A stretch of 64,000 nucleotides of DNA from WHSW01 sp963846165 (GCA_963846165.1 CAWJUU010000007.1:124001-188000); one strand, 5' to 3'. Positions 14,308-26,153 are shown, numbered from the stretch's first letter. Made by a program: numbers and translations. The notes: generated from the sequence alone by a model not told the origin.

Positions 14308-14981
14308 TGGGCTCGATCGCGCCGGACTCGTTGTCGGCAAAGATCGAGGTGCTGCCCGAGCCGGAGCAGAGAAGGGTCGCAGCGACGGGCGCCGTCTCCT
14401 CGGTGCAAGAGGCGGAGCTGTCAATGCCGCCCGCGACGCTCAAGCGCTTGTGGCGGCCGGAGGGCCTCGAGCGGCTCGCACGCGCCTACTGGCTGCATCT
14501 GCGCCGGGTCTCCCGCGGCCTGCTGAGGGTCGAGTACGGGGAGGCTTCGCGGACCGTCGTCCTCGGTCTTCCGTGGTTGCGACTGCTGCGCTTCGGAGCA
14601 CCGGAGTACGAGACATCCGCCGCTCGCGCGACCGTCACCTGGCGGATCGAGCGCGGCCTATTGGTTGCCGCGGACGGCAGGGGAAGCGGGTGGCTGAGGA
14701 TCACGATCGATCGCCAGGCGGCGGGCTTGCCGAACGCCGGCGAGCAGGCGCGCGAACGCCTCCGGATCCGGGTCGAGGTCACGAACTTCTATCCCTGGCT
14801 GCGCGGCAGCGGACGCTTCGCGACCTTCGGAGCCTGGCTCTACTCGCAGACCCAGCTCCGCATGCACCGCCGGATCACGATCGGCTTCCTGCGCTCCTTG
14901 CCCCGTCTCGAGCTCCCGCCGCATCGCAACCCGGCGCGGCGACCGGGCCCCGAGCGCGCTCCGGGAGGCGCAGACCGCTAG
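14307..14981 (+). CDS. Hypothetical protein co-translated with photolyase, 224 aa
   Basis: ATG 14307 overlaps the photolyase TGA, so the two are probably co-translated. The product is basic and arginine-rich, with strand-like segments (VTWRIERGLLVAADGRGSGWLRITID, LRIRVEVTNFYPWLRGSG) and a C-terminal tail rich in Arg and Pro. No signal peptide or metal motif is evident. The pattern resembles single-domain lipocalin-like or DUF-type beta barrels, but I cannot assign a family. An in-frame later start (MPPATLKRLWRPEG) is possible and would remove a low-complexity N-terminus. Context suggests a role in the same stress response. Confidence 0.65.
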   Translation: MGSIAPDSLSAKIEVLPEPEQRRVAATGAVSSVQEAELSMPPATLKRLWRPEGLERLARAYWLHLRRVSRGLLRVEYGEASRTVVLGLPWLRLLRFGAPEYETSAARATVTWRIERGLLVAADGRGSGWLRITIDRQAAGLPNAGEQARERLRIRVEVTNFYPWLRGSGRFATFGAWLYSQTQLRMHRRITIGFLRSLPRLELPPHRNPARRPGPERAPGGADR

Positions 14982-15047
14982 CGGGAACCGGATTCGCCGG
15001 GTCCGTGCTCGCGCGGCCGCAGCCCCAACGGCATACACTCGTGATCA

Positions 15048-18000
15048 ATGGCAGAAGCGGCCATTGTTGAAGTTCAGATGCCCCAGATGGGGGAGTCGGT
15101 CACCGAGGGAACGATCCTCGAGTGGCGCGTCGCCGAGGGCCAGGAGGTCGCCGAGGGCGACACCGTGGTCGAGGTCTCGACCGACAAGATCGACGCTGAG
15201 GTGCCCGCCCCGGCGAGCGGCGTGATCACGAAGATTCTCGCTCAGCCCGACGACACGGTCGCGGTCGGCCAGGCGCTCGCCCAGATCGATCCCGACGGCA
15301 CGGCGTCCGGCAACGGCGCCTCGGCCGACGGAGCGACGGCGACGGAGGAGCTACCCGGTCGCTCTGCGACCGGCGAAGGCGACGCCGACCTCGGCGACGA
15401 CTCGGTGCCGTCCGAGTCGGCCCAGCCGGGCAAGATCGAGACCCCGGCTCCCACTGCCACGAGCGAGCCCTCGGCTGACCCGGCCGCCCCGAGTGGCGAG
15501 ACGGTGCAGGTCGTGATGCCGGAGATGGGGGAGTCGGTGACCGAGGGCGTGGTGCTCGAGTGGCACGTCGCCGAGGGCGACACGATCGCCGAGGGCGACA
15601 CGGTGGTTGAGGTTTCGACCGACAAGGTGGACGCCGAGGTGCCCGCACCCGCGAGCGGCACGATCACGAAGCTCCTCGCCGCGCCCGACGACACGGTCCA
15701 GGTCGGCCAGGTACTCGCCGAACTCGAAACCGGCGACGTTCCGCCCGCCTCCTCAGCTTCGCCTCCGGGGGCGGGCGGGTCAGACGAAGGGCGGCCGCTG
15801 CAACTGCCGCCCCCGCCACGACCGACGGCGCCGATGGCGCGGATGGCGCCAATGCTTCCCCGGTGGCCCGCCGCGTCGCCGCCGCAAAGGGAATCGACCT
15901 CGGCGCGGTGAAGGGAAGTGGAGCGGGCGGCAAGATCATCAAGGCCGACGTGCTCGCGGCCGCCGACGGCGACGGCTCGGCTCCGGCGGCCGCGCCGCAA
16001 AGGGCGAGGCGAAGCCGCTTCGCGGACCCGCGGCGATGCTCGTCGAGGCGATGAACCAGAGCCGCTCGGTGCCCACCGCAACCTCGTTCCGGACCCTGCC
16101 GGTCGACACGCTCGACGCCAAGCGCAAGGCGCTCAACGGAGCGCTGAAGGAACGCGGGCTGAAGGTCTCCTTCACCCACCTGATCGCCTGGGCGATCGTC
16201 GAGGCGACGCGCGAGTGGCCGGTCATGGGGCGCAGCTACGAGGAGCGCGACGGCAAGCCGCACGTGGTCGATCCCGGCCAGGTCAACCTCGGGATCGCGG
16301 TCGACGTTGAACGCAAGGACGGCTCGCGCAGCCTCATGGTCCCCTGCGTCAAGGGCGCCGACTCGCTCGACTTCGCGGGCTTCCACGCCTCCTATGAGGA
16401 TCTGATCACCAAGACCCGCGAGAACAAGCTCACCGCGGACGACTTCCAGGGGACCACGATCACGCTCACCAACCCGGGCGGGCTCGGCACGGTCGCCTCG
16501 GTGCCGAGGCTGCTGCCCGGCCAGGGGACGATCGTCGCCTGCGGCTCGCTCGCCTATCCGGTCGAGTGGGCCCACGCCCCGGCCGAGAAGGTCAAGGCGC
16601 TCGGGGTCTCGAAGGTGATGACGACCTCCTCGACCTACGACCACCGGATCATCCAGGGGGCGGAGTCGGGCTCGTTCCTGCGCCGCATCGACCAGCTGCT
16701 CCAGGGCGAAGACGACTTCTACGAGTCGGTTGCCGAGGCGCTGGCAATCCCGACGAACGTGGTCACGACGGCGCATCCCGCGTCGGCCTCCGCGCCACCG
16801 CTCGGCACCGGTGCTGCGGTCGCCGCCCCACCCTCGACGGTGGCCGGGATCGAGCCCGACCGCGAGCTGCTCCAAGCCGTGCAGGCGGCGACCTCGCTGC
16901 TCAAGGCCTACCGGACCCACGGCCACCTGGCGGCGCGCGTGAACCCGCTCGGCGGCGAGCCCAAGGGCGACCCGGCGCTCGAGCCCGAGAACCTCAACCT
17001 GACCCCGGAGCTGATGTCACGGATCCCGGCCTCGATCTTGCGGATCGGGGTCGAGGGCGAGACGCTGCTCGACTCGCTGCCGCGGATGCGCCAGGCCTAC
17101 TGCGGCACGATCGCCTACCAGATCGAGCACCTGTCCTCGCACCAGCAGCGCATGTGGCTGCGGGAGATGATCGAGACGGGCTGGCACCGCGCGCCGCTCT
17201 CGGTCGAGGAGAAGCGGGCGCTGCTCTCGCGGTTGATCGAGGTGCACCAGTTCGAGCGCTTCGTCCAAAAGGCCTACATCGGCCAGAAGGTGTTCTCGAT
17301 CGAAGGGCTCGACGTGGTCGTGCCGATGATCGACGAGATCGCGACCGTGGCGCGCCAGAACGGCGCCGAGGAGGTCGTGATCGGGATGGCGCACCGCGGC
17401 CGGCTCAGCGTCCTCGCCCACAACCTGGGCCGGTCGGTCGAGTCGATCCTGGCCGAGTTCGAGGGTGCGAAGGCGCTCGACCGGGTCAAGGCGATCGCGG
17501 CGATCCCGCACTCGGGCACCGGGGACGTCAAGTACCACCACGGCGCCGAGGGGCTGTTCACGACTCGCGACGACGACGAGGTCAAGGTTCGCCTGTACCC
17601 GAACCCGAGCCATCTCGAGTTCGTCGACCCGGTCGTCACGGGCGGCGCGCGGGCAGCGCAGACCGAGCACTCCGGCCCCAAGCTCAAGCACAACCCGCAC
17701 GTCGCGGTCCCGCTCCTGCTCCACGGCGACTCGGCCTTCCCCGGTCAGGGCGTGGTCGCCGAGACGCTCAACCTGCAGTCGCTTCCGGGCTACGCGACAG
17801 GGGGCACGGTGCACCTGATCACCGACAACCAGGTCGGCTTCACCACCGACCCGGACGAGAGCCGCTCGACCCCCTATGCCGGCGACCTCGCCAAGGGCTA
17901 CAACTGCCCGATCATCCACGTCAACGCCGACGACGTCGAGGCATGTGTCGCCGCGGCGCGGCTGGCGATGGCCTACCGCGAGCAGTGGAGCCGCGACGTC

Positions 18001-19471
18001 GTCATCGACCTGATCGGCTACCGCCGCTACGGCCACAACGAGACCGACGAGCCGGCCTACACCCAGCCGAAGATGGCGGCCCAGATCAAGGAGCATCCCC
18101 CCGTCTCCGACATCTATGCCCGCCAGCTGGTCGACGAAGGCGCCGTCAGCACGGAGGACGTCGACGCCGACGCGAGCGCGCGTCTCGAGGAGTTCCAGAC
18201 GACGCTCAAGGAGCTGCGCGTGAAGATGGAGGCGGGCGACTACGAGGACCCGAGCTCGACCGCGCTCGGCACCGGAGAGCTCGATCGGACCAAGAGCCCC
18301 GAGGTCGAGACCGCGGTGTCCGAGAAGCGGCTGCGCTCGCTCAACGAGGAGCTGCTCCAGGTGCCCGACAGCTTCACCATCCACCGCAAGCTGCGCAAGC
18401 CGCTGCTCAGCCGCCTGGAGAGGATCGATCAGGGCGAGATCGAGTTCGGGCACGCCGAGGCGCTGGCATTCGCGTCGCTGCTCACCGAGGGCACCCATAT
18501 CCGGCTCACCGGCCAGGACACCGAGCGCGGCACCTTCTCACACCGGCATCTGGCCCTCCACGACGAGAAGACCGGCCTCCGCTACGTGCCGATCCAGAAC
18601 CTCTCCGGCGCACTGGCGCCGTTCGAGCTCCACAACAGCCCGCTCTCGGAAGCGGCCTGCCTCGGGTTCGAATACGGCTACTCGGCAGCCTCGCCCGAGA
18701 GCCTGATGCTGTGGGAGGCGCAGTTCGGCGACTTCGCCAACTCGGCCCAGGTGATCATCGACAGCTTCATCGTCGCCGGAGAGTCGAAGTGGGGCCAGAC
18801 GACGCGCCTGACGCTCCTGCTCCCGCACGGCTACGAGGGCGCCGGGCCCGAGCACTCGAGTGCTCGGATGGAGCGCTTCATCCAGCTCGGCTCGGAGGGC
18901 AACATCCGGCTCGCCAACCCGACCACCGCAGCCCAGTACTTCCACCTGCTGCGCCGCCAGGCGCGGATCGCGAAACCACGACCTCTGATCGTCTTCACCC
19001 CGAAGGGGCTGCTGAGGCTCAAGGCCGCAGCCTCCTCACTCGAGGAGCTCACCGGCGGGCAGTTCCAGTTCGTCCTCGACGACCAGCGGGTCGGCGACGA
19101 CCGCGCCTCGATCGAGCGGCTGGTGCTCTGCAACGGCAAGCTCTTCTACGACATCGACCAGCACGAGCGCCGCCAGGCCGCGAGCTCGGTGGCGATCGCC
19201 CGCGTCGAGCTGCTCTACCCCTTCGCGCGCAACGAGATCGAGCGCCTGATCGCGTCGTATCCGAAGCTGAAGAAGATCGTTTGGGCCCAGGAGGAGCCGA
19301 AGAACATGGGCGCTTGGAGCGTGATGGCGCGGCGCATGCCCGAGCTCGTCCCCGACGGGGTCGAGTTCTGCCTACGTCGGCCGCCCGCAGCGCTCGAGCC
19401 CAAGCGAGGGCTACCCCGCCGCGCATCGCCTCGAGCAGGAACGCATCGTCCTCACCGCCCTCGAGGGCTGA
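15048..19471 (+). CDS. kgd: 2-oxoglutarate dehydrogenase, lipoyl-lipoyl-E2-E1 fusion (Kgd/OdhA-like), frameshifted as read
   Basis: One gene carries two lipoyl domains (lysines in EVSTDKIDAEVPAPASG near residue 47 and EVSTDKVDAEV near 193), a subunit-binding domain (VARRVAAAKGIDLGAVKGSG, about 15857-15960), an E2 acyltransferase core (STYDHRIIQGAESG) and a full thiamine-diphosphate E1 (MAHRGRLSVLAH, GDSAFPGQGVVAETL, YGHNETDEPAYTQP). It makes succinyl-CoA in the TCA cycle, with an E3 encoded elsewhere. Well-studied OdhA/Kgd proteins lack the lipoyl domains, which sit on a separate protein; here they are joined. The frame changes three times: near 15.78 kb, near 16.00 kb (both in the Ala/Gly-rich linkers) and near 19.37 kb, where the correct end YVGRPQRSSPSEGYPAAHRL runs to TGA 19469-19471. 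Conservation on both sides suggests base-call indels rather than decay. Confidence 0.88.
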
Positions 19472-19530
19472 GCCACGCGAGGCTCAACAACGGTCAAGTA
19501 GGGGGCGAGGTCCGGGCGGCTGTCGCATTA

Positions 19531-19547
19531 ACCACCGTATGGGTGGT
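19531..19547 (+). promoter_or_regulatory. Inverted repeat spanning the AbiEi-like start codon
   Basis: ACCACC (19531-19536) and GGTGGT (19542-19547) are perfect inverted arms with the ATG at 19539 between them. A -10-like CATTAA ends 7 bases before the ATG, so the transcript may be leaderless. The repeat could be an operator for autoregulation or a hairpin that hides the start. Confidence 0.4.
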
Positions 19548-20486
19548 CAGCGCGACAACGGCGCCCGGGAGAGGCGCCGGCGCCGCGAGCGCGCGGCGTG
19601 GCGGTTGGCGGCCCGCCAGCAGGGGTTGGCGAGCCGGCGGCAGCTGCTCGAGATCGGGATCACAGCGCGGGAGATCGAGGGGCGGCTCGAGCGCCAGGAA
19701 TGGCGAGCCCTGAGACGAGGTGTGTACCTGCTCGGGCCCACCCGCCCACCGCATGCGCGCGAGATGGCCGCCGTCCTCGCCTGCGGGCCGCGCGCCGTAC
19801 TGAGTCACGTTGCCGCCGCGCACCTGTGGCAGCTCCTCCCCCACCCAGCCCCTCCCGGCCCCGTCGACGTGACCGTGGCGGGCCGCAATCCCGGCCAGCA
19901 CCCCGGCATCCGAGTCCGCCGAACCGGATCGCTACGCCGCTCCGAGGTCACCGCCAAGCACGGCATCCGCGTCACCACACCCGCGCGCACGCTCTTGGAC
20001 CTCGCATCTCAGGTCGATGCGCTCGAACTCGAGCACGCGATCGCTGAGGCGTTCGCGCTGCGGCTGACCAACCGAACCACTCTCGTTTCGACGCTCGACC
20101 GGCACCGCGGCCGGCCCGGCGTCCCAGTGCTCCGCGGGCAGCTCGAGGCCGACCACCCGCCCGCCCGCACGCGCTCTCACCCTGAGAGACACCTGCTCAT
20201 GCTGATCCGTGACGAGGGCCTGCCGCACCCGGAGGCGAACGCCCGATTCGGTCGCTGGCAAGTCGACCTGCTGTGGCGCGAACAGCGGGTCGCAGTCGAG
20301 ATCGACGGCTACGCGGCCCACTCCTCACCTTGGGCGTTCAGGCGCGACTACGCGAAGACGGCGGATCTCGAGAACGGAGGTCTGCGAGTGATCCGGGTCA
20401 CGTGGCCCCAGAATCGCGACCAACCGCAGGCGACGCTCGCCAGGATCACCCGGGCCCTCGAGGCGCGCTATCAATCGCGGCCATGA
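19539..20486 (+). CDS. AbiEi-like N-terminal domain / DUF559 (Vsr-fold) protein, 315 aa
   Basis: The N-terminal third is a winged-helix domain like that of AbiEi antitoxins (RQQGLASRRQLLEIGITAREIEGRL, EWRALRRGVYLLG). The middle carries GIRVTTPARTLLDLAS, normal for this family. The C-terminal DUF559 domain (about residues 215-310) has the Vsr-like nuclease core, with PEANARFGRWQVDLLW followed by VAVEIDGYAAH. Such proteins are common single genes in actinobacteria and are annotated as type IV toxin-antitoxin AbiEi family; no AbiEii-type nucleotidyltransferase toxin is next to it. Role unknown: defence or DNA maintenance is inferred only from the folds. ATG 19539 sits inside a perfect inverted repeat. 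Confidence 0.85.
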   Translation: MGGQRDNGARERRRRRERAAWRLAARQQGLASRRQLLEIGITAREIEGRLERQEWRALRRGVYLLGPTRPPHAREMAAVLACGPRAVLSHVAAAHLWQLLPHPAPPGPVDVTVAGRNPGQHPGIRVRRTGSLRRSEVTAKHGIRVTTPARTLLDLASQVDALELEHAIAEAFALRLTNRTTLVSTLDRHRGRPGVPVLRGQLEADHPPARTRSHPERHLLMLIRDEGLPHPEANARFGRWQVDLLWREQRVAVEIDGYAAHSSPWAFRRDYAKTADLENGGLRVIRVTWPQNRDQPQATLARITRALEARYQSRP

Positions 20487-20815
20487 GCACCGACTCCGGC
20501 GCCGTCCTCAGAACCCCGGTCCCGGGCGCGCTGTACCCCTGGGTGCGCCGCGCGTCGTACTTCGAGCTGGCGCTGTTCGCCGGCCTGCTGATCGTCTGGC
20601 TCGCTCCCGGGCTCGAGCGTCCGACCTTCTTCTTCGGCCTCGTGCACGGGATCGGGTTCATCGCCCTCGCGCTTCTGATCTGGGTCGCGGTGCTGCGCCA
20701 CGAAGCGCCCTACATCCTGCTCGCCGCAACCCTTACCCCCGTCGGCCCCGTCGGCAGCGTGATCGCGATCCACCATCTCGACCGCCGCCGCCGGGACGAG
20801 GCCCCCTCCGGCTAG
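20483..20815 (+). CDS. DUF3817 family small membrane protein, 110 aa
   Basis: The ATG overlaps the TGA of the preceding gene (ATGA), so the two are probably co-translated. The product has three hydrophobic helices (YFELALFAGLLIVWLAPGL, FFFGLVHGIGFIALALLIWVAVL, PYILLAATLTPVGPVGSVIAI) and a short basic tail HHLDRRRRDEAPSG. The central LVHGIGFIALAL with a conserved histidine is the hallmark of DUF3817 proteins, found widely in actinobacteria. The molecular function is not known. Position after the AbiEi-like gene may be incidental. Confidence 0.8.
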   Translation: MSTDSGAVLRTPVPGALYPWVRRASYFELALFAGLLIVWLAPGLERPTFFFGLVHGIGFIALALLIWVAVLRHEAPYILLAATLTPVGPVGSVIAIHHLDRRRRDEAPSG

Positions 20816-20833
20816 GGATCTCGAAAAAATAGG

Positions 20834-21092
20834 TGGGGCGGGACCGCGAAGGGGGTCACGCGGCCCGCCCCATGGCGACACGACCCCCATTAGTTTGCTC
20901 CGTCCGAATCCCTTGTGCGCCAGTACCCGTTCAGGCGGGACTTAACGCAAAACTTCCCAAAAGGCCCGTAAACCTACTGATTGCAGCGAGGAGCCTGGGC
21001 GTAGTTGGCGGGGCGGGGCCGCGGGAGGCAGGGGGTCCACACGGCCCGCGCCACCGCCAGCGCGTCGGTAGCCAGGGAGGGATGCCGACGCG
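20834..21092. repeat. Structured 400-base convergent gap with two related hairpins and a third stem-loop
   Basis: The 407 bases between 20816 and 21222 hold no convincing gene. Hairpin 1 (20834-20872) has 8+5 paired bases around one mismatch. Hairpin 2 (21006-21058) shares its layout and sequence, including a loop with AGGGGGTC and an arm with CGGCCCGC, so the two look like diverged copies. A third stem pairs CGCGTCGG (21061-21068) with CCGACGCG (21085-21092). GGGGGTC in hairpin 1 can also pair with GACCCCC at 20882-20888, giving an alternative fold. The gap lies between converging genes, so these may be terminators, a repeat family or a small RNA. Confidence 0.5.
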
Positions 21093-21222
21093 ATCGCCCC
21101 CGGAGGCGGGACTGGCCGGGGACGAGTTTGTGAAGTACTCCCTCCCGCGGGATCCAGCCCATTCTGACCCATCCCGCAACCCGGTGTCAACCGGAAAAAC
21201 CCCTGCCAGGCGGCTGGACGGC

Positions 21223-24048
<2,826 letters not shown>

Positions 24049-24058
24049 GTCTTTGAGG

Positions 24059-24856
24059 CTAGCGCTTGTCGGTCTGCCCACGGGCGATCTCCTCGGCGAC
24101 CTTGGTCGCCGTCTCGCCCGCGATCCTGCTCGAGAGCTCGGGGGCGTTAATCGCGAACCGCGAGAGGGCGCGCTGGCGCAGCGGCGCGACGGTGATCTCG
24201 CCGCGGTTGCGCTCGATCGCACGGACGACGGCGGCGCCGACCTGCTCCGGGGTCCCGGTGCCGATCAGCGGGTGCCCGCCGGCGCCGGAGTCGGCGAACA
24301 GCCCGGCGTCGGCGATAACTCCCGGGCTGATCACCGAGACGCCGACCCCGACCGGGCGCATGTCCTCACGCAGGCAGAGGGCGAAGCCGCGAAGGCCGAA
24401 CTTGGTCGCCGCGTAGAGCGAGGCGCGCGCGGTCGCCGCCTTGCCGGAGATCGAGGAGATGAAGACGAGATGGCCCGAGCCGCGGGCGGTCATCTGCGGG
24501 ACGAGCTCGCGTGCCATTCGCACCGGCGACTCGAGGTTGACGCGCAGCGCCCGCCCGATCTCCTCCTGGCTAAAGCCGTCGAGCTGTCCCGAGGCCGGCA
24601 GGCCTGCGTTGGCGACCAGGATGTCGATCTCGCCGGCGGCCTCGAGCAGCCGCAAGGCGGCGCCCTCCTCGGCGAGGTCGCTGACCACGATCGTGTGGCC
24701 CGAGCCCGGCAGCGATCCGGCGAGCTGCTCGAGCTCCTCGGCCTTGCGCGAGCTGAGCACGAGCGTGGCGCCGCGTCCCGACAGCGCCGTCGCGATCGCC
24801 CGCCCGAGGCCACCGGTCGCTCCGGTGAGCAGCGCCGTCTTGCCCGCCAGCTCCAT
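24059..24856 (-). CDS. Short-chain dehydrogenase/reductase, 265 aa
   Basis: Classical SDR: cofactor motif TGATGGLGRAIA near residue 12, NAG in LVANAGLPASG, catalytic serine in VFISSISGKAA and YAATK as the active-site YxxxK. SSRKAEELEQL after the second strand suggests NADP(H) rather than NAD. Its C-terminal segment (APLRQRALSRFAINAPELSSRIAG) resembles SDRs annotated as retinol-dehydrogenase-like or DltE-type. Substrate not deducible. It is upstream of aconitase with a 10-base gap and so may share its transcript. ATG 24856 fits the family start. The divergent thioredoxin-fold gene begins 24 bases away. Confidence 0.88.
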   Translation of the reverse strand: MELAGKTALLTGATGGLGRAIATALSGRGATLVLSSRKAEELEQLAGSLPGSGHTIVVSDLAEEGAALRLLEAAGEIDILVANAGLPASGQLDGFSQEEIGRALRVNLESPVRMARELVPQMTARGSGHLVFISSISGKAATARASLYAATKFGLRGFALCLREDMRPVGVGVSVISPGVIADAGLFADSGAGGHPLIGTGTPEQVGAAVVRAIERNRGEITVAPLRQRALSRFAINAPELSSRIAGETATKVAEEIARGQTDKR

Positions 24857-24880
24857 CGCCTCAACCTATACGCTCGGCCG

Positions 24881-25177
24881 ATGAAGCTCTACATCTGCTG
24901 GGGAACGTTCCAGACGGTCCGCCCGGGTGGGCATCCGTGCCACAACGCCTACGAGGCGGTCAAGGCGGCCGGCTATGAGCCGGAGGTGCTCAAGGTCCAC
25001 GGCCTCGGCGTCGGGCCCAGCTTCATGCACTGGACCACCCCGGGCCGCAAGGAGGTCGAGGAGCTCACCGGCCAGCGCGTGGTGCCGGTCCTGATCACCG
25101 ACTCGGGCGAGGCGATCTTCGACTCGAAGAAGATCATCGCCTGGGCGGAGGCCAACCCCGCGGGCGCCGCTGCCTGA
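24881..25177 (+). CDS. Thioredoxin-fold (GST N-terminal/glutaredoxin-like) protein, 98 aa
   Basis: The 98-residue product follows the glutaredoxin/GST-N pattern: a first strand MKLYICWGT, a helix HNAYEAVKAAGY, a strand EVLKVHG, and the cis-proline turn RVVPVLITDSGEAIFDSKKIIAWAEAN. The usual CxxC is replaced by CWGTF, with only the first cysteine kept, and a second Cys occurs at HPCHNAY. It is therefore probably a monothiol or binding protein rather than a disulfide reductase. ATG 24881 is preceded by a TATAC element about 10 bases upstream, so the leader is short. It is followed by a 17-base tandem duplication and a terminator hairpin. Confidence 0.8.
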   Translation: MKLYICWGTFQTVRPGGHPCHNAYEAVKAAGYEPEVLKVHGLGVGPSFMHWTTPGRKEVEELTGQRVVPVLITDSGEAIFDSKKIIAWAEANPAGAAA

Positions 25178-25179
25178 GC

Positions 25180-25213
25180 TGGCGTTCCGCTCGGGATGGC
25201 GTTCCGCTCGGGC
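25180..25213. repeat. Tandem duplication of a 17-base unit
   Basis: The unit TGGCGTTCCGCTCGGGA (25180-25196) is repeated directly at 25197-25213 with one change at the last base. It lies just after the stop of the thioredoxin-fold gene. Confidence 0.85.
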
Positions 25214-25256
25214 GTCCTCACGACGCGTGGACTGGCGACTTATGCCCGCAAGCGGC

Positions 25257-25283
25257 AAAAGCCGCCAACCGGGGGCGGCTTGT
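25257..25283 (+). terminator. Intrinsic-type terminator after the thioredoxin-fold gene
   Basis: AAGCCGCC (25259-25266) pairs perfectly with GGCGGCTT (25274-25281) around a 7-base loop. A short A run precedes the hairpin. It separates the upstream gene from the riboswitch region. Confidence 0.65.
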
Positions 25284-25359
25284 GCTGATCGTTACCAGTT
25301 CGTGAGCAGGTCTTCGCATTCGACTGTCGAACCGTGTAGGCTGCCGAACTCGATAACCG

Positions 25360-25512
25360 GTAAAGCCGAATCTCGCAGCCCCGGATCCAGTTCAAGGGGG
25401 GCTCTGAGAGCGGGGGAACCAACTGTTTTGGGGCTAACCCACCCATGCTCGGTGGGGGCGCAGGCTCTTTCAGCGCCAGCCCGTCAGCTAACCCCGTAGG
25501 CCGACGAAGGAG
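25360..25512 (+). promoter_or_regulatory. c-di-AMP riboswitch (ydaO-yuaA type)
   Basis: The 345-base gap between 25177 and 25523 holds a ydaO-yuaA leader. Its conserved pieces are CCGAATCTCGCAG near 25368, GAGCGGGGGAACCAAC near 25410, GGGGCTAACC near 25430 and the 3' signature CCGTCAGCTAACCCCGTAGG at about 25482-25502, followed by the ribosome-binding site GAAGGAG. In actinobacteria this riboswitch senses cyclic di-AMP and usually lowers expression of cell-wall hydrolases and resuscitation factors. That fits the secreted NlpC/P60 protein directly downstream. Exact 5' boundary is uncertain by 10-20 bases. Confidence 0.9.
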
Positions 25513-25522
25513 TCTGGTTCAG

Positions 25523-26086
25523 TTGACGTACACATCTAAGGCGAGACCGAAGAAGAAGCTGAGCGCCGCGCTCGGCCTCGCCACCGCTGCGGCGCTCATC
25601 GCCCTCCCCTCCTCGGCGCTCGGCGCCGGCAGCGGCGGGGTCGGCACCACCGGCTCGGATGCACCTTCCGGCAGCCGGGCAAAGCTCGTCGACGGCTTCG
25701 CCGTCGCCCCGGCCGACGCGCCGCCCAAGGTCGTGCGCGCGATCGAGGCGGCGAACAGGATCGTCAAGGGCAAGCCGTACTGCCTCGGCGGCGGCCATCG
25801 CCGCTGGGAGTCGAATTGCTACGACTGCTCAGGCACGGTCAGCTACGCGCTCGGCAAGAAGGGCGCGGGCGTCCTCGACGCTCCGATGCCGTCGGGCTCG
25901 TTCATGCGCTGGGAGAAGAAGGGGCTCGGTGAGTGGATCACCGTGTATGCGAACGGCGGTCACGCGTACGCCGTCATCGCAGGGTTGCGGCTCGACACCT
26001 CGATGACCCCCGGCGACGGCCCCGGCTGGAGCGCCGCCAAGCGTCAGCCGAGCCGCTTCTCGGTCCGCCACCCGGCAGGCCTGTAG
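25523..26086 (+). CDS. Secreted NlpC/P60-type cell-wall peptidase, 187 aa
   Basis: TTG 25523 is chosen as start because GAAGGAG at 25506-25512 is correctly placed and the product then begins with a good signal peptide: basic KARPKKK, hydrophobic LGLATAAALIALPSSALG. The mature part contains YCLGGGHRRWESNCYDCSGTVSY, with the catalytic cysteine in DCSG, and the histidine in GGHAYAVIAG. This is a compact NlpC/P60 hydrolase acting on peptidoglycan stem peptides outside the membrane. It lacks SH3 or LysM domains. Control by the upstream c-di-AMP riboswitch is strongly indicated. A perfect 11-base-pair hairpin follows it at 26154-26180. Confidence 0.88.
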   Translation: MTYTSKARPKKKLSAALGLATAAALIALPSSALGAGSGGVGTTGSDAPSGSRAKLVDGFAVAPADAPPKVVRAIEAANRIVKGKPYCLGGGHRRWESNCYDCSGTVSYALGKKGAGVLDAPMPSGSFMRWEKKGLGEWITVYANGGHAYAVIAGLRLDTSMTPGDGPGWSAAKRQPSRFSVRHPAGL

Positions 26087-26153
26087 AACCCTTCGCAGGA
26101 CCATTATCGGGGCGGCTTCTGGCCGCTTCAGGCAATCGAATAGCCGACCTTGA

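Noticed and set aside
17017..18498. Long minus-strand frame inside the 2-oxoglutarate dehydrogenase gene
   Set aside because: Antisense shadow of a strongly conserved E1 sequence.
15770..19375. Programmed frameshifting in the 2-oxoglutarate dehydrogenase gene
   Set aside because: Three shifts in one gene, both directions, with no slippery heptamer or downstream structure typical of programmed sites, and similar breaks in unrelated genes. Sequence errors explain them better.
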